Source of the DNA: Zygnema cylindricum
Lineage: Eukaryota; Streptophyta; Zygnematophyceae; Zygnematales; Zygnemataceae
DNA: 53,385 bases
Reading direction: 5' to 3'
Assembly (NCBI GenBank): GCA_037447655.1
Contig: JBBHKE010000258.1
Coordinates: 1-53,385 of the forward strand
Shown here: positions 10,690 through 22,511 of the stretch, piece by piece
How the letters are laid out: each line of letters starts with the position of its first letter
Position numbering within the stretch: position 1 is the first letter of the stretch
Notes under the pieces: generated by a model
Database searches by the model: none
What the model saw: the letters and a program-made list of their open reading frames with translations, nothing else
What the model was told of the DNA's origin: nothing
Translations under genes and position numbers: made by a program

Positions 10690-13600
10690 ATGGCGGCCTT
10701 TAGAGTTGCGGTTCCAACCACTACTTTTTCTCTGAGGCTTCCTTCTTTTAAAAATAGCAAAGAGACAGGAAAGCTTTTGAGCAGCAGTGGCAGCTGGACA
10801 GATGTTGGATTGTGTCATTTTGAAAAGTCCGCAAGGAACGCAAGAAAGGTGAGAAATTATGAAACTAGTGGTGATGATGGAAGACTTGCAAATGTGCTAC
10901 AATATATATTGATTTAATAAATCAATGCGCTCAGATTGATGATTTGAGCTTCTCCAACATAAGGTAGATTGCGTGATGTATATTGTGCATGTAATATTTA
11001 TTGCCACATGAGTATCGGCATATTAATTTTGCTTATTTTCTTCAAATATTGTTATGTTTTATGATAGTGAAAAAAAATAAAAAAAAATGATCAAACTTGA
11101 TCACGTGCATTGTTTCTAAATGTGCATTACTGACATTTTCTCCAGCTCCAAAGCGGTCCATTGTCCCAAAAATGTGTCATTGGTTGAAAATGTGCATTCA
11201 ATGTTGCGAAGATTTGTTTTAAAGTGCGAGCAACCAATAACTATTCATATCGCGAATGCATTCAATGCTCATAGTTTCTATGCAACATAAGCTTGCGGAA
11301 TCAACTTCTACATCTCTAGATCTTGTTAATCGATTAGCTAAAAACTAAAAGAACCTATTTGCTTGAGCTGTGAGCTGAGAACAGTGTTCTTTTTTGCAGG
11401 AGCAGGCAACAACCATAATCCAAAGAATTTCTCCCCAGGAAGAAGCTCGAAAGACAGGACCTTTAACTAATGGCAAGTCTGCGGCTACAAGCAATGGCAA
11501 ATCAAGCGGAAAATCCAACGGAAATGGTCATATGCCTACTGGTCGAGAAGTTCAACCACTTATTGGTGGCAGCTTAGAAGAGGCAGTTCCAGGATTGCGA
11601 CGGACTGTATGGGACCAGCAAAACTTGCGACCAACTTATCCACAGCTCAGGGAGAACATTCGAGCAGACGTGGTAGTGGTAGGGGCTGGCATTGCTGGCC
11701 TCAGTGTGGCATACAACTTAGCGAAAGCTGGGAAGAAGGTGGTTGTACTGGAAGCTAAATGCATCGGTAAGTAAGCGTTAAAGGCAATTGCAGTTTATCA
11801 TTTCTCGGCTGTGCTATAATTTACTATCTTCGTCCGTGTAAATCACTTTTTTTCTTGCATTTAGTCAAACCAACTGCAGACTAACGTGTCATGTCAATAC
11901 TTTTGATTGTTGACAGGAAGTGGACAGACAGGGAAAACCACGGCTCATCTGATGCCTTGGAATGATGACTACTATATGATGTTGGAACAGCTTTTTGGAC
12001 AAAAAAATGCGGCTCTTGTGGGTGATAGTCACCGAAAAGCGATTGATTGGGTAGAGAGAGTGGTGAAGGAGGAAGACATCAACTGCAAGTTTAAGAGAGT
12101 CGAGGGATATCTGTTTCCCCATGATGAGAACAAGTCAACAACTGAAATGCTGCTTAGCGTAAGCAAGCAGACAACTATTACTTTTATTGGATATGACAGC
12201 GAAGTTTGAATTTACGGTCACCAGGGCGCTGGCAAAAGAGAAACATTTGATCAACAATTTATTTACTTTTGTGCTGTCGGTCATTTTTGTAAATTTGATA
12301 TTCTTTTTCAAGATTTTTCTGAATGTACAAATTTGTGAATGTGTCTGCTACAGGAATATGAAGCAATTAAACGCGCCGGATTTGACGACGTTTCGTTGGT
12401 CGATATGGGTGGTGATCCGTCAATTGGCAGTTTGCGAACGGCCATTAAATTTCCAATGGCTGCTGACTTCCATCCGCTAATGTAAGGACTCGTCTTGACC
12501 CCCACCGCCCCTTAAGTTTTATTGCATTTTTCTCAAGTGTTGAATCGACAATGGATCCTGCCTTCGTTCTATTTTGGATTTGTCAGGTTTGGGCTTCTTT
12601 TATAGAAATGCTGAGGTTTGTCCTTTGCAAGTTACATTTTCTTTGCAAATGGTGTTTGTGTGCAATACATTTAATGTTTATTAGCCATTAAATTTTGTTC
12701 CAAAATATTTCAATTCACTTTCTCGCTAAATACTATTGTTCCACTTTTGCAAGAGTGGTTGGACCCATTAACTTGGTAGCACTAGCTGGTGGTTTAAGAA
12801 TTTATAAATCTGGTGGGATTCGGTTTCTCTTACAGGTATATTTGTGGCCTTGCAGCAGCAATTGAAAAGATGGGCGGTGAAATATATGAACAAAGTCGAG
12901 TGATGAATCAGGAGGGAACAAAAGTTTCTACAACTGATAAGTACACGGTTTCTGCACAAAATGTGGTTTTGGCAACAAATTCACCTATCCACCATAATCT
13001 TGCGATTCATACCCGTCAGCCGGCTGATCGAAGCTACGTCATTGGACTGAAAGTGAAAAAAGGAGACATCAAGTAACTCCTCTTTCCTACTACTGTTTCT
13101 GCATTTAAAGTTTTTTAACAATCTTCATATTTGACGTGTGTTTTTTCACAACGTGCCTGTAAGTCCTACTCGCAGTTTTCAGTTTTTAACACGTTAAAAA
13201 ACCTGGTGATCTTAACATTTCAGTCTGACTTTTGCAGGGTATGTCAGTGGTGGGATACCTTTTCTCCTTATCACTATGTAAGAATAGAGGAGAAGGAGGA
13301 CTATGACGTTCTTGTGGTTGGTGGAGAAGATCACCCTGCAGGCGTTCCTAGCCCAAGTCAGTATCCTAATGCTTTTGAAAAACTGGAGAAATGGGCGAAG
13401 AAAAGATGGACGACAGCTGGAGAAGTTTTATACAAGTGGACTGGCCAGGTATTTTTCACCAAAAAGTAAAGTAAAGTTTGTTGCCTCTTACAAGTTATTC
13501 AAAAGTGGCAAAGAATATTGTCCGTCTAAAACAACGACAGGAATTCTTCAATTTTCAGTAGTCTTCACAGAGACCTTGTCTTCACCAGGCCATATTTTAC

Positions 13601-14985
13601 TGTCACTGAATTTGCTTTCTCTGGTGTACAGGTGTATAAACCAGTCGATCTTCTTGGTCTTTATCACCATGACCCACTCAATTTTGGCACAAACACATAC
13701 GTTGCTACTGGTGAGTGTGCTAACAAATTTTTAAAAGGAGTACTGGATCAGCTAGTATTCTGTGGTTTGTTTCTTTCATAGAAAACTATCATTATGGCAT
13801 TCACAATTCAGTGATGTTAATGGCTTCCTATTTTCTTTTTTTAACTTTTGACTCAAGGTTTTGACATTTCACTTCTTATAATAGGACATCAGTCGCTTCA
13901 ACTGACAGCTCATTTGCCTGCACTCAGTTTCGTTAAAAATCCCTGATGTCCTTTTATCATTTGTTAAATGTTGCTTGTTTTGCAGGTGATAGCGGTCAGG
14001 GAATGACCGGCGGAACTCTCGCCGGATTGATTCTCTCTGACCTTATCCTCAAGCGACCAAATCCATGGACTGATCTCTATAACACAAGTCGCCTACCACC
14101 TCCACACCCTTCTGTACTTCAAAGTATTGCAACTGTTACTACTCATACTGCACAGGTACCAAGAGAATCCTTATCTATTGTAGAGGAAAGTATATAGCAT
14201 TTTATGACAGTCAGCATATATCTATCGTAGTAGAATCTTCACATTATTACTGTTTGAATGAATACAGTTACACTTAGTCCATGTGAGGTTAATAGTCGTC
14301 TTTTCTTTGAGCATGCTCATTCATTTTATAAAATGGGATTTCAAGTTTTGGTCATTCTCACTATTTTTTGCACTTATCACCCATACTGTTTCAATTTCAT
14401 ACGACCATCATGAGCTTTGAAATTGGAAAACACTTCGGTTTCATAACGTCTATGGGTAATTCTTTGCAGGGATATTTACAAAACCTTCCAGGAATTGGCA
14501 ATGATTTTGTCTCGATTTCCCGAATGTCTCTGAACAGTGGAGCAGTTATAAATCAAGGTCTCGAGAAAGTGGCTGTTTACAAGGATGACAAGGGCATTGC
14601 GCATAAGTTTTCAGGTGAGATATTTTTTCTTTATCCGTTCAAATCATAGAGCAATCAATTGGTGTTTTTAACTTAGTAATTTTTTTCTCGCATCTTGGGT
14701 TACAAGTATGCAAGAAACATTTGAAAAAATTCCATGGAAAGCAGTCTTACATGTTCTGCAACGAAATTCGCTATATTTTATAAACTTCTCAAAAAATTAT
14801 AAACTTAATTCTAAAACTCTGGATGTTTGGGGGAATTTGCAGCGGTGTGTCCCCATCTTAAATGCGCTGTCAAGTGGAACCCGAAGGATTCGACTTTTGA
14901 CTGCCCATGCCACGGATCTCAATTTGATACAGAAGGACGTTGCATGCAAGGACCAGCAAAGGCAAACTTGCCCCCTGTAGCGTAG
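10690..14985 (+). CDS. FAD-dependent oxidoreductase with C-terminal Rieske domain
   Basis: Ten exons join in frame to 626 aa: 10690-10848, 11400-11766, 11917-12158, 12354-12481, 12836-13072, 13238-13448, 13632-13710, 13986-14155, 14470-14614 and 14843-14985; every intron is GT-AG. Residues 1 to about 55 are basic and Ser-rich, like a plastid transit peptide. The dinucleotide fold motif GAGIAG is at 148-153, followed by TGKTTAHL (180-187), DTFSPYHYVR and DSGQGMTGG (476-484), which fits the DadA-like FAD oxidoreductases. The last exon encodes a Rieske cluster site: C582/H584 in CPHLKC and C600/H603 in CPCHGSQFD, with C587 and C602 placed for the disulfide of high-potential Rieske proteins. Bacterial relatives include Bacillus YhfW-type proteins (from memory). 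Substrate unknown; location in the plastid stroma is inferred from the leader. The ATG context ACAATGGCG is favourable. Confidence 0.9.
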
Positions 14986-15661
14986 AATCGCCGTATAACT
15001 TCTCATACTTGGGTACTCGAAAGAGAGTTTTCAGAGCTTTTCCGTTTCCTACCAAAAGTACTGAGCTTAATTCGGTCGTTGCAGATTACCAAGGGTTTTT
15101 TGTAGGTACTAAGAAACGTAAAGTCCACAAAAAGTGTTTCATTGTAACAGTATCAAGCTTGTAACTTTTGTACAAAGGCGTATCGGGTTTGAGGCACTCG
15201 GGCATTTACCATAAGATTTACCAGTGTTTTTTGACGGGTTTTTTACACCATCAGGTGTTAGTTAAGTTTGTTAAGGTTGGCCAATGTATTTGTGCTACAG
15301 TAAGTGTATTTAAACAAATGTTGAGAATTTTGAAGCTGTAGTCTTTTTTTTTAATATGGAGCAGTGATTTGAACGCCTGGGTCCATTCAATAGAAACAAT
15401 TTTGTTTCTCCGGCAAACCTTATAACAAATCGTGTATTTTGTTCACAGTTTCTGAAACTCAACTGTTGTTTGTTCTTGTGCTGTTGTTTATGAGTTGCAG
15501 CAATTTGTTCCATTGGTTAACTACTTTAGCATGGAGTGGATTTGCATAGTGTTGAATTTAATTCTGAATTATTTTTGCCATAGAAAATTTGTCAAGCGAG
15601 AAACATAGCTAATGTGTCTCATAACTGAAGTAAATAGTAGGTTGCCTGTTTTGCCAAAACA
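14986..15661. other. 3' flank of the oxidoreductase gene
   Basis: It should contain the 3' untranslated region and polyadenylation region. Open frames are short. No element ends were seen before the GA-rich repeat. Confidence 0.45.
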
Positions 15662-16322
15662 ATGAGGGGGAGAGGGAGAGAAGAGGGAGGCAGTCAGCTT
15701 TGCGATTGTAGAATTCAAATGATTCTTAATCAACAGGCTTTTGTAGAGGGGGGGAGGGAGAGAAGAGGGAGGGGGGGAGGGAGAGAAGAGGGAGGGAGGG
15801 AGGGAGAGAAGAGGGAGGGAGGGAGGGAGAGAAGAGGGAGGGAGGGAGGGAGAGAAGAGGGAGGGAGGGAGGGAGAGAAGAGGGAGGGAGGGAGGGAGAG
15901 AAGAGGGAGGGAGGGAGGGAGAGAAGAGGGAGGGAGGGAGGGAGAGAAGAGGGAGGGAGGGAGGGAGAGAAGAGGGAGGGAGGGAGGGAGAGAAGAGGGA
16001 GGGAGGGAGAGAAGAGGGAGGGAGAGAAGAGGGAGGGAGAGAGGAGGGAAGGAGGGAGAGGAGGGAGGGAGGGAGAAGAGAGGGAGAGAAGAGAGGGAGG
16101 GAGAGAAGAGAGGGAGGGAGAGAAGAGAGGGAGGGAGAGAGGGAGAGAAGAGGGAGGGAGGGAGGGAGAGAAGAGGGAGGGAGGGAGGGAGAGAAGAGGG
16201 AGGGAGGGAGAGAAGAGGGAGGGAGGGAGGGAGAGAAGAGGGAGGGAAGAGGGAGAGGAGGAGGGAGAGAAGAGGGAGAGAGAAGAGAGGGAGGGGAGGG
16301 CAGGGGAGGGGAGGGAGGGAGA
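15662..16322. repeat. GA-rich minisatellite, 23-bp unit
   Basis: Runs of GGGAGGGAGGGAGAGAAGA repeat with a period of 23 bp in the regular part (for example starts at 15781, 15804 and 15827), then break into shorter GGGAGAGAAGA units. The long Gly/Arg/Glu and Ser/Leu/Pro frames here are translations of the repeat, not genes. The purine strand could form triplex or quadruplex structures. Confidence 0.95.
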
Positions 16323-16798
16323 ATCTCGTATGTGTAATCACCCTAGTAATCTTCTCATAACCCTGGAATGTGGAAGGGACACTAATCCCTTTGGAAGAGT
16401 ACCATAGCCATTGCCTTTTGCCACAAAATTTTATATTAGTGGTCACGATTCATCAACGATTTTCTCCCACCGTCTTCCCACTGTTAAGACTGTTTACTGG
16501 GTCTGGTAACTGATGTCCATATTAATTGGACTTAGCGCAATTGGCTTTGAGAGAGGATCTTCGATGATGGATGTCAATGAATGTTCATTGGTTGGTGTAA
16601 ATAGAGTTGAACATACTTTCATTTTATAATACGTTAATTTAATATGAGGATGCAAACATAGGACCGATAGAGAGAGTGAGAAAAAAAAGTCAAAACTTAC
16701 AGTCAAAGAGAGTTGGAAATTGGCATTAAGAGGGGTAGGAGGAAGAGGAGATATAGCAGAGGAGTAGCAATGGCGGAGAAATCTGTTAAGGAGGAACA
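16229..16798. repeat. 570-bp direct duplication, first copy
   Basis: It matches 17341-17910 at a constant offset of 1112 bp. I find only three differences, all in the last 60 bases (GAGATATAG/GAGGTATAG, GTAGCAATGG/GTATCAATGG, GTTAAGG/GTTGAGG). The left part is the end of the GA-rich repeat; the rest is single-copy-looking sequence with no recognised gene. Confidence 0.92.
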
Positions 16799-17340
16799 TT
16801 CACAAGACAGCAGAGAATCAGAAAAACTGGTAATAATACGTAAAAAAAAAAAAAACCCTGCAGCCAATACTCTAAATTTTCCCAAAAAAAAGGGACGAAG
16901 GATTTACATTTTGTTTTTTATTGGATGTTTGTATTTTCTTCTATTTATTTATTTATTTATTTTGGTAATTGTACGCCTGAAATATATTCTTTCTTACAGA
17001 GTCATCAAGTTCCAATATATACAAAAAAAAAAATGTATATATATAAAAAATAAAAATAAAAAAAGGTATAAAAAAATACCAAAAAATTCCAAGAAAAATA
17101 TCAAGAAATCGCAAAAAAAAAAACTAGCCATTTTCCCATATTTTTCTATACTTATTTTCATTAAAAAGGTACCTGTACGGCCGGTATATTCATCCGGGCG
17201 GAGTTATCGAGGCCCATAACGTCCTGCATGGCAACGATGGAAATTCTCGCCACCGAGGAAAAAGCGCACCGGATAAACCCCCAATGGATTTCGTTGGGGT
17301 CCTCTAAAACCACATATTTGAGGGTCTGGAGGGGGGGAGA
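16799..17340. other. Spacer between the two duplicated blocks
   Basis: The left two-thirds are very A/T rich with A-tracts (17000-17170). At about 17168-17330 base composition changes sharply to GC-richer sequence with an open frame containing MATMEILATEEKAHRINPQW; I do not recognise it. It may be a captured fragment, or a join made during repeat expansion or assembly. Confidence 0.4.
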
Positions 17341-17910
17341 GGGAGAGAAGAGGGAGGGAAGAGGGAGAGGAGGAGGGAGAGAAGAGGGAGAGAGAAGAGA
17401 GGGAGGGGAGGGCAGGGGAGGGGAGGGAGGGAGAATCTCGTATGTGTAATCACCCTAGTAATCTTCTCATAACCCTGGAATGTGGAAGGGACACTAATCC
17501 CTTTGGAAGAGTACCATAGCCATTGCCTTTTGCCACAAAATTTTATATTAGTGGTCACGATTCATCAACGATTTTCTCCCACCGTCTTCCCACTGTTAAG
17601 ACTGTTTACTGGGTCTGGTAACTGATGTCCATATTAATTGGACTTAGCGCAATTGGCTTTGAGAGAGGATCTTCGATGATGGATGTCAATGAATGTTCAT
17701 TGGTTGGTGTAAATAGAGTTGAACATACTTTCATTTTATAATACGTTAATTTAATATGAGGATGCAAACATAGGACCGATAGAGAGAGTGAGAAAAAAAA
17801 GTCAAAACTTACAGTCAAAGAGAGTTGGAAATTGGCATTAAGAGGGGTAGGAGGAAGAGGAGGTATAGCAGAGGAGTATCAATGGCGGAGAAATCTGTTG
17901 AGGAGGAACA
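17341..17910. repeat. 570-bp direct duplication, second copy
   Basis: Near-identical to 16229-16798. It includes only the last, irregular part of the GA-rich tract and not the 23-bp array itself, so the duplicated segment begins inside the minisatellite. Confidence 0.92.
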
Positions 17911-18792
17911 CTTAGGAACATGAGAGAATAGGAGAGAGGGATGGTGAGAGAGCTTATTTTCGTTAACTTCTTCTATTTCTAAGTAAAAGTGTAAAAAACC
18001 TAATTAAATTACTTACGTACTAAATTACTACATATTTAAGCGAGAGTGAAGAATAGACTCACCATTCAACAAAGAAAAAACCAAATAAGCAAAAAAAAAA
18101 AAAAGATGAAAAATATTATAGAGATTGTAGCGTGGTCTTAAAGTAAATGCGAAAATCCGTATCAATGAGAGTACAACCTTTACTAAGCATTCGGCTTTCT
18201 AGGGCATGATTCGTGACTGTGATATCCTCCTCGCCCCCCCTCCTCCCCACCCTCCTCACCCTGAATCAAACTGAAAGCAGTAAAAGAGTGAAGCGGATTG
18301 TATGGAGCTTCTTGGGGCAGAAATGCATATCTTGTTCATATACCAAAAGGATGAGGTAAGTGACAGAAGTAACCATTTCCCTGTATTGTTAATTTGGTGG
18401 AGTTGGACGTATCTTGTACGCACTTTGCTGGTGACGTCAGATCTAGATTTATCTACCTAGAAATAGTTAAGAGTCTAATTAACAAGTCTCCTTCGATAAC
18501 ATTGTTTTTTTTTTGTTTTTCGAAGTCGCGTTTTTGCGTTCACGATTTGAAAAACATGAAGAAATTACTGTACTGGTAGGTGAGTTTTGGCGCATAGAAC
18601 CGATGTCAAAGAACACTGAAAACTGCTGATACCAACTGTTGGAACGGCGACCTACAATTATTCCCGCTGAGTGGTACGGTTCATGTTTTTATTGTCATTT
18701 TCGATTTCTCTTTCTTGGACGTTTAATGTGAATACAATAGACAGTAAACCGATGTACGTCTTCTCTGTTTACGGCAATGGTGATTTGTACAG
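17911..18792. other. Intergenic, no gene recognised
   Basis: It contains an A-run at 18092 and a C-rich tract at 18230-18260. Open frames are short and lack domains. No transposon ends were seen. Confidence 0.45.
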
Positions 18793-18794
18793 TA

Positions 18795-19344
18795 CACCGT
18801 CAATCGCTATTAGAGTAAAGGAATAAATAGCGTAAAAAAAAAATAGTGTTATTAACACTAATCGGGAATTATTTTTTTTTGAAAAAAAATATATATACTA
18901 ATTAATCCCTAACTGTAATTTGGGTTGTCCTGAATAATAAATGCCCGCCCTTTCGATGTCTACATTAATATGTGTAGCCGTACAAAATTTGACAATTCGT
19001 ACGCCGTCGCGCTGTTCACACGGTCGACGGACGAACATATGAGAACGTGATTTTTTTCGACGAGTTTGCGTCTCTTTCTTCCAGTGCACATTCACATGTG
19101 TGCGCAATAATGTTAAGTGTCTTTTTATGCTTTCCTAATTCAAAAAGTACCATTTCGTACGAATATTCGCTGTCCGTACGCCATACTATTTCCATCGCAG
19201 TGTACTTTCCTCATTAACGTTAATTGAAAAAAAAACCTAATTAGAATAATGGAAAAAATAAAATTATGGATTGTATTTCGGGTTTTTTTTTTTGAAAAAA
19301 GGGCACCGAATTGGCGTTATATACTCTAATAGCGATTGACGGTG
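18795..19344. mobile_element. Family C element
   Basis: The ends CACCGTCAATCGCTATTAGAG and CTCTAATAGCGATTGACGGTG are exact inverted repeats, with TA on both sides (18793-18794 and 19345-19346). It is 550 bp, AT-rich, and has no transposase. Perfect ends suggest a younger copy than 7559-8061. Confidence 0.78.
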
Positions 19345-19604
19345 TAGCAAATCGCAAGTCGTACAGAAGTACAGAACGAAAGAAGCTTGTCAGAAAAGGT
19401 ACACTAAGGGACAAACGACAGTGCGCGACAAAAGCTTGACAATAAATGCAAACATTTCTTGTGGCAACAAAGTCCCCAAATACGACAACATAACGGATTT
19501 TTTTTCTGTTCCAACCTCCTGATCGAGCCGATGGTCCAGATTCTGTACACGTCATAAGCTGATCGCCTATAGGTCAGTATCGTTACCAGGAACTAAGGCA
19601 CTAA

Positions 19605-20549
19605 GGGTACGTCCCCATGTAATCGGTACTTTGATAAAGTATTTTGGATTGTAGTGAAGATTCTCCGTACTACTTTGAAGAGCGTCCCAATGTGCGAAAA
19701 TGAAATCGGAACTTTGAAATGTGACGGTTGTAGACGTGGGTACAACTGATGACGATTGAAGACGACTACGAAACTTCCGACGATTGGTGACGCCAACAAA
19801 AACAGCGACAGTGGTAGACGTCTAGATTTTTGTGAAATTGTAGATGTTTAGGGTTTGGTGACATTGTGACGTCACGCTCACTTGTGACAACGTCGACGTC
19901 ACTGATTCAAGAACTTTACGCCATGGTTTCCCGATTTCGTTTTTTCTACTTTTCCCATTCGACTTGCCATTGAAAAAAACCTAAAAATTGTCAAAAAAAA
20001 TATTTTTAAAAGATATTTCATTTTATATCAACATTGTCGTGTCTCATTCTAAAAAGTGTGAGATAAAAGTGATAGTGTGAGAGGGAGAGGGGAGAGGCGA
20101 CGACGGCGAAAAATCATCCAAGTGACCCATGAATGAAAGTGGAGGTCCGAGACCCCCGCAAATTGTTTTCCATACATGCGCGTGACGGCCACGGAGAAAA
20201 ATAGCGAGGACTCTCCCCATTCCAAAAAAAATAGCTCTCGTGTGGCGCGTGCGTGGGTCGTTTTTCATTCGCTGTTTGGGCGGTACTTTAACTAAAATCA
20301 CCCCCTCGAGGTGATTTTTGATGAAGTTTTTTTTTGGGCTGGATTCTCTTGCCCGGGGTTCGAAAAGGAGAAAACGCCAAATTGCGTTCACATGACGACA
20401 AACATGCCGTACATCCAAAGTATGAATTGACGTTCACTGTACTTTGGTAAACATGATTTTCGTACGGCTAATTTTTTTGTCAAAGTTCCCTGAATTTTAG
20501 GGCAAAAAGACAGAGAAAAGTGGATACTTTAACACATGGGGACGTACCC
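19605..20549. mobile_element. Family A element (GGGTACGTCC subgroup)
   Basis: The ends GGGTACGTCCCCATGT and ACATGGGGACGTACCC are exact inverted repeats. The flanks are TAA (19602-19604) and CAA (20550-20552), a 3-bp target with one change. It is 945 bp. GTAGACGTC-like motifs occur at 19730-19830, and the central CACC...GAGGTGATTTTT dyad is at 20293-20325. It belongs with 38401-39354. Confidence 0.78.
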
Positions 20550-20552
20550 CAA

Positions 20553-21087
20553 GGTTGAAGTGGATGGAAATAATACTTTTTGTAACATTTACAAAGTGTG
20601 GACCAGAAAGTATTACATTATTCAAAGCTGACAACAGGGCATTGCTTCTTTTGGAAATAACTTTTTAAAATAAGCATTGCCCTGCCCGTAATATTCCTTT
20701 CCCTAGTAGGCAAGCCTATCTCAAGAATTGATAGCGGTCCAATATTGAATATTGACAGACCGTGGCTATTTGTGTTTTCAAATTCTGTTGATACTGGCTG
20801 CTGTACAGGTGCGTTGTCGCTATCGAAATGGTCCCCCCGTTGATAAAATTTGTGCAGATGCGGAATGTGACGCGATTTGCCCGCTAGACATCGGATTGAT
20901 GACGATCGACAAACTTCTGATCGGACGGTGGAGATTGTCTAAAAAAACAAGTGATTTTTATCAACTACAAATTTATGGGATTGATTGATAACGTTAGACG
21001 ATAACGTACATTTCTGTCACAATGCATTGACCACTATTCCAAACAAACGTACCCAGGGCACGTAGCATGTCAGAAAATTGCGTCTAT
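20553..21087. other. Spacer with a small hairpin
   Basis: An inverted repeat at about 20636-20686 pairs CAGGGCATTGCTTCTTTT with its near-complement AAAATAAGCATTGCCCTG. The ORF at 20752-20988 has no domain that I recognise. Nothing else is supported. Confidence 0.45.
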
Positions 21088-21122
21088 GACGTGGCTTTGA
21101 CTTTTGGTGGAAGCCACGTCAA
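21088..21122. repeat. Short hairpin next to element G1
   Basis: TGACGTGGCTT and AAGCCACGTCA form an 11-bp perfect stem around a 13-nt loop, immediately left of the G1 terminal repeat. Confidence 0.75.
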
Positions 21123-21124
21123 TT

Positions 21125-21760
21125 GCGTGGTTCACACTTGAAAAATGGGAAAACGGTATGGTATGGAAACGGTACTTTTTTTTGTCCGTCGTGAACTGGC
21201 ACGTGACGCTATCCTACGTCAACTAGCGTGTCGTGATACGAGCCACTTGTTCGTACGAAAAGTAAACACTTTGCGGACATGATATGTACGAAGCCTTCCA
21301 AACCCAAATGTACTGCCACGCAAGCGTTTGTACAGACCGAAAATAACCGCGAAGGAACTTAGAACATGTCCTTTTTTCTATTTTTCCATCGGTGTTTTTC
21401 TTTTTTTTTGAAATTACGGGTTCTCTTATCTGATTGGTCCTCTAGTTTGTTCATAAGTTTGCGACGGAATGAATTCCTGTACGGTTCACCTCCGTGCGCT
21501 TCGTTTTCGAAATTCTTCAAAAACGTAAAAGTGCATTCCGAACATGATGTCCGATGGCGGACGGCAGTTGCCGTTTGGTATACGCAGCTGTCAAGTTTTG
21601 ACGCATAGAACTGCGTCTTTTGTCCGCCGCTACGCTCCAAAACGGTCAAACCAACCGCCCCAACCGTCACCGCCGCGTTTTTTGTCACTTTATGAAATTT
21701 GGCGTACGGATCCCAAAATTTATGACATCCGTTTTCCCATTTTTCAAGTGTGAACCACGC
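21125..21760. mobile_element. Element G1 with 32-bp perfect terminal inverted repeats
   Basis: Positions 21125-21156 and 21729-21760 are exact inverted repeats that begin GCGTGGTTCACACTTG. The interior is 572 bp and includes short frames without domains. No convincing target duplication flanks the repeats, so the superfamily is open (Mutator-like or hAT-like are possible), or the true ends lie slightly elsewhere. Confidence 0.65.
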
Positions 21761-22475
21761 AAATATTTCAAACCGGCCGGCTGACAAAAAATTACGATAA
21801 AAACTCCCTGCATCCAGTGAAAATGTGAAATGTACGTAAAATAAAAATGAAAATTTTCAAGAGTCTCCTTTTGGCTTTTGGCCTCATTTTTTTGTATTTG
21901 TACGGTTCTGTCAAAACGTCAAAAATATATATTCGGACATCTTTAGATTCGATGAAACGTACTTCCTGGGCGCAGGGTGCCTTTCCGTCAGTAATCGAAG
22001 ACGTACTTTTCCCGTCTCCGTTAGACGTTTCGAAAGGAGGACCCAGCGTTTTATTTACGGAGCTCTGACGGTCAACGGTCAACCATTCAGAATCGACGGT
22101 TTAAAATGTGTTAAAGATAGACTGTGGAGAAACGTCCATCTGAACATAATTTCAATGTGTCACGTTGTTGTACATGTTAAATTTTAGGAACGGGTAACAA
22201 AAAAGTCTTAACGTTTGTGCCGGGCCGCTTAAGGTCCCGACAGCTCAACACATTAAAATATGTTCTGATGGAAGCCCCTCCTATGACGTTTGGCGCCAAA
22301 GCGCGTACAACATTTTGACGCGTGTCTGACTGTAGTACTGTACACTACACATTCCGTGACGGACGCAAATGTGTGCCGTACTGTAGCTGCCCGTTAAGTT
22401 TTAGACTACTGTACCGTCAGATAATTGTACGGACAAGGTATGATTGACGCCATGTATAATGATGTCATCAGACGC
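21761..22475. other. Spacer, no gene recognised
   Basis: A dispersed TACGG-rich texture and a small GGTCAACGGTCAACC repeat (22072-22086) are present. A TTCTGATGGAAG motif near 22263 resembles family D termini but no partner end was found. No gene. Confidence 0.4.
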
Positions 22476-22511
22476 TACACCGCGAATCGTAATTAGAGTA
22501 AATTACTCTAA

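Noticed and set aside
15662-16446. Two long ORFs (232 and 238 codons), rich in Gly/Arg/Glu on + and Ser/Leu/Pro on -
   Set aside because: They are translations of a GA-rich array whose 23-bp unit is not a multiple of three; nothing protein-like outside the repeat.
20044-20418. 124-codon minus-strand ORF in a family A element
   Set aside because: The related copy at 38401-39354 has only a shorter, altered frame (100 codons); it crosses the palindrome. Not conserved as a protein.
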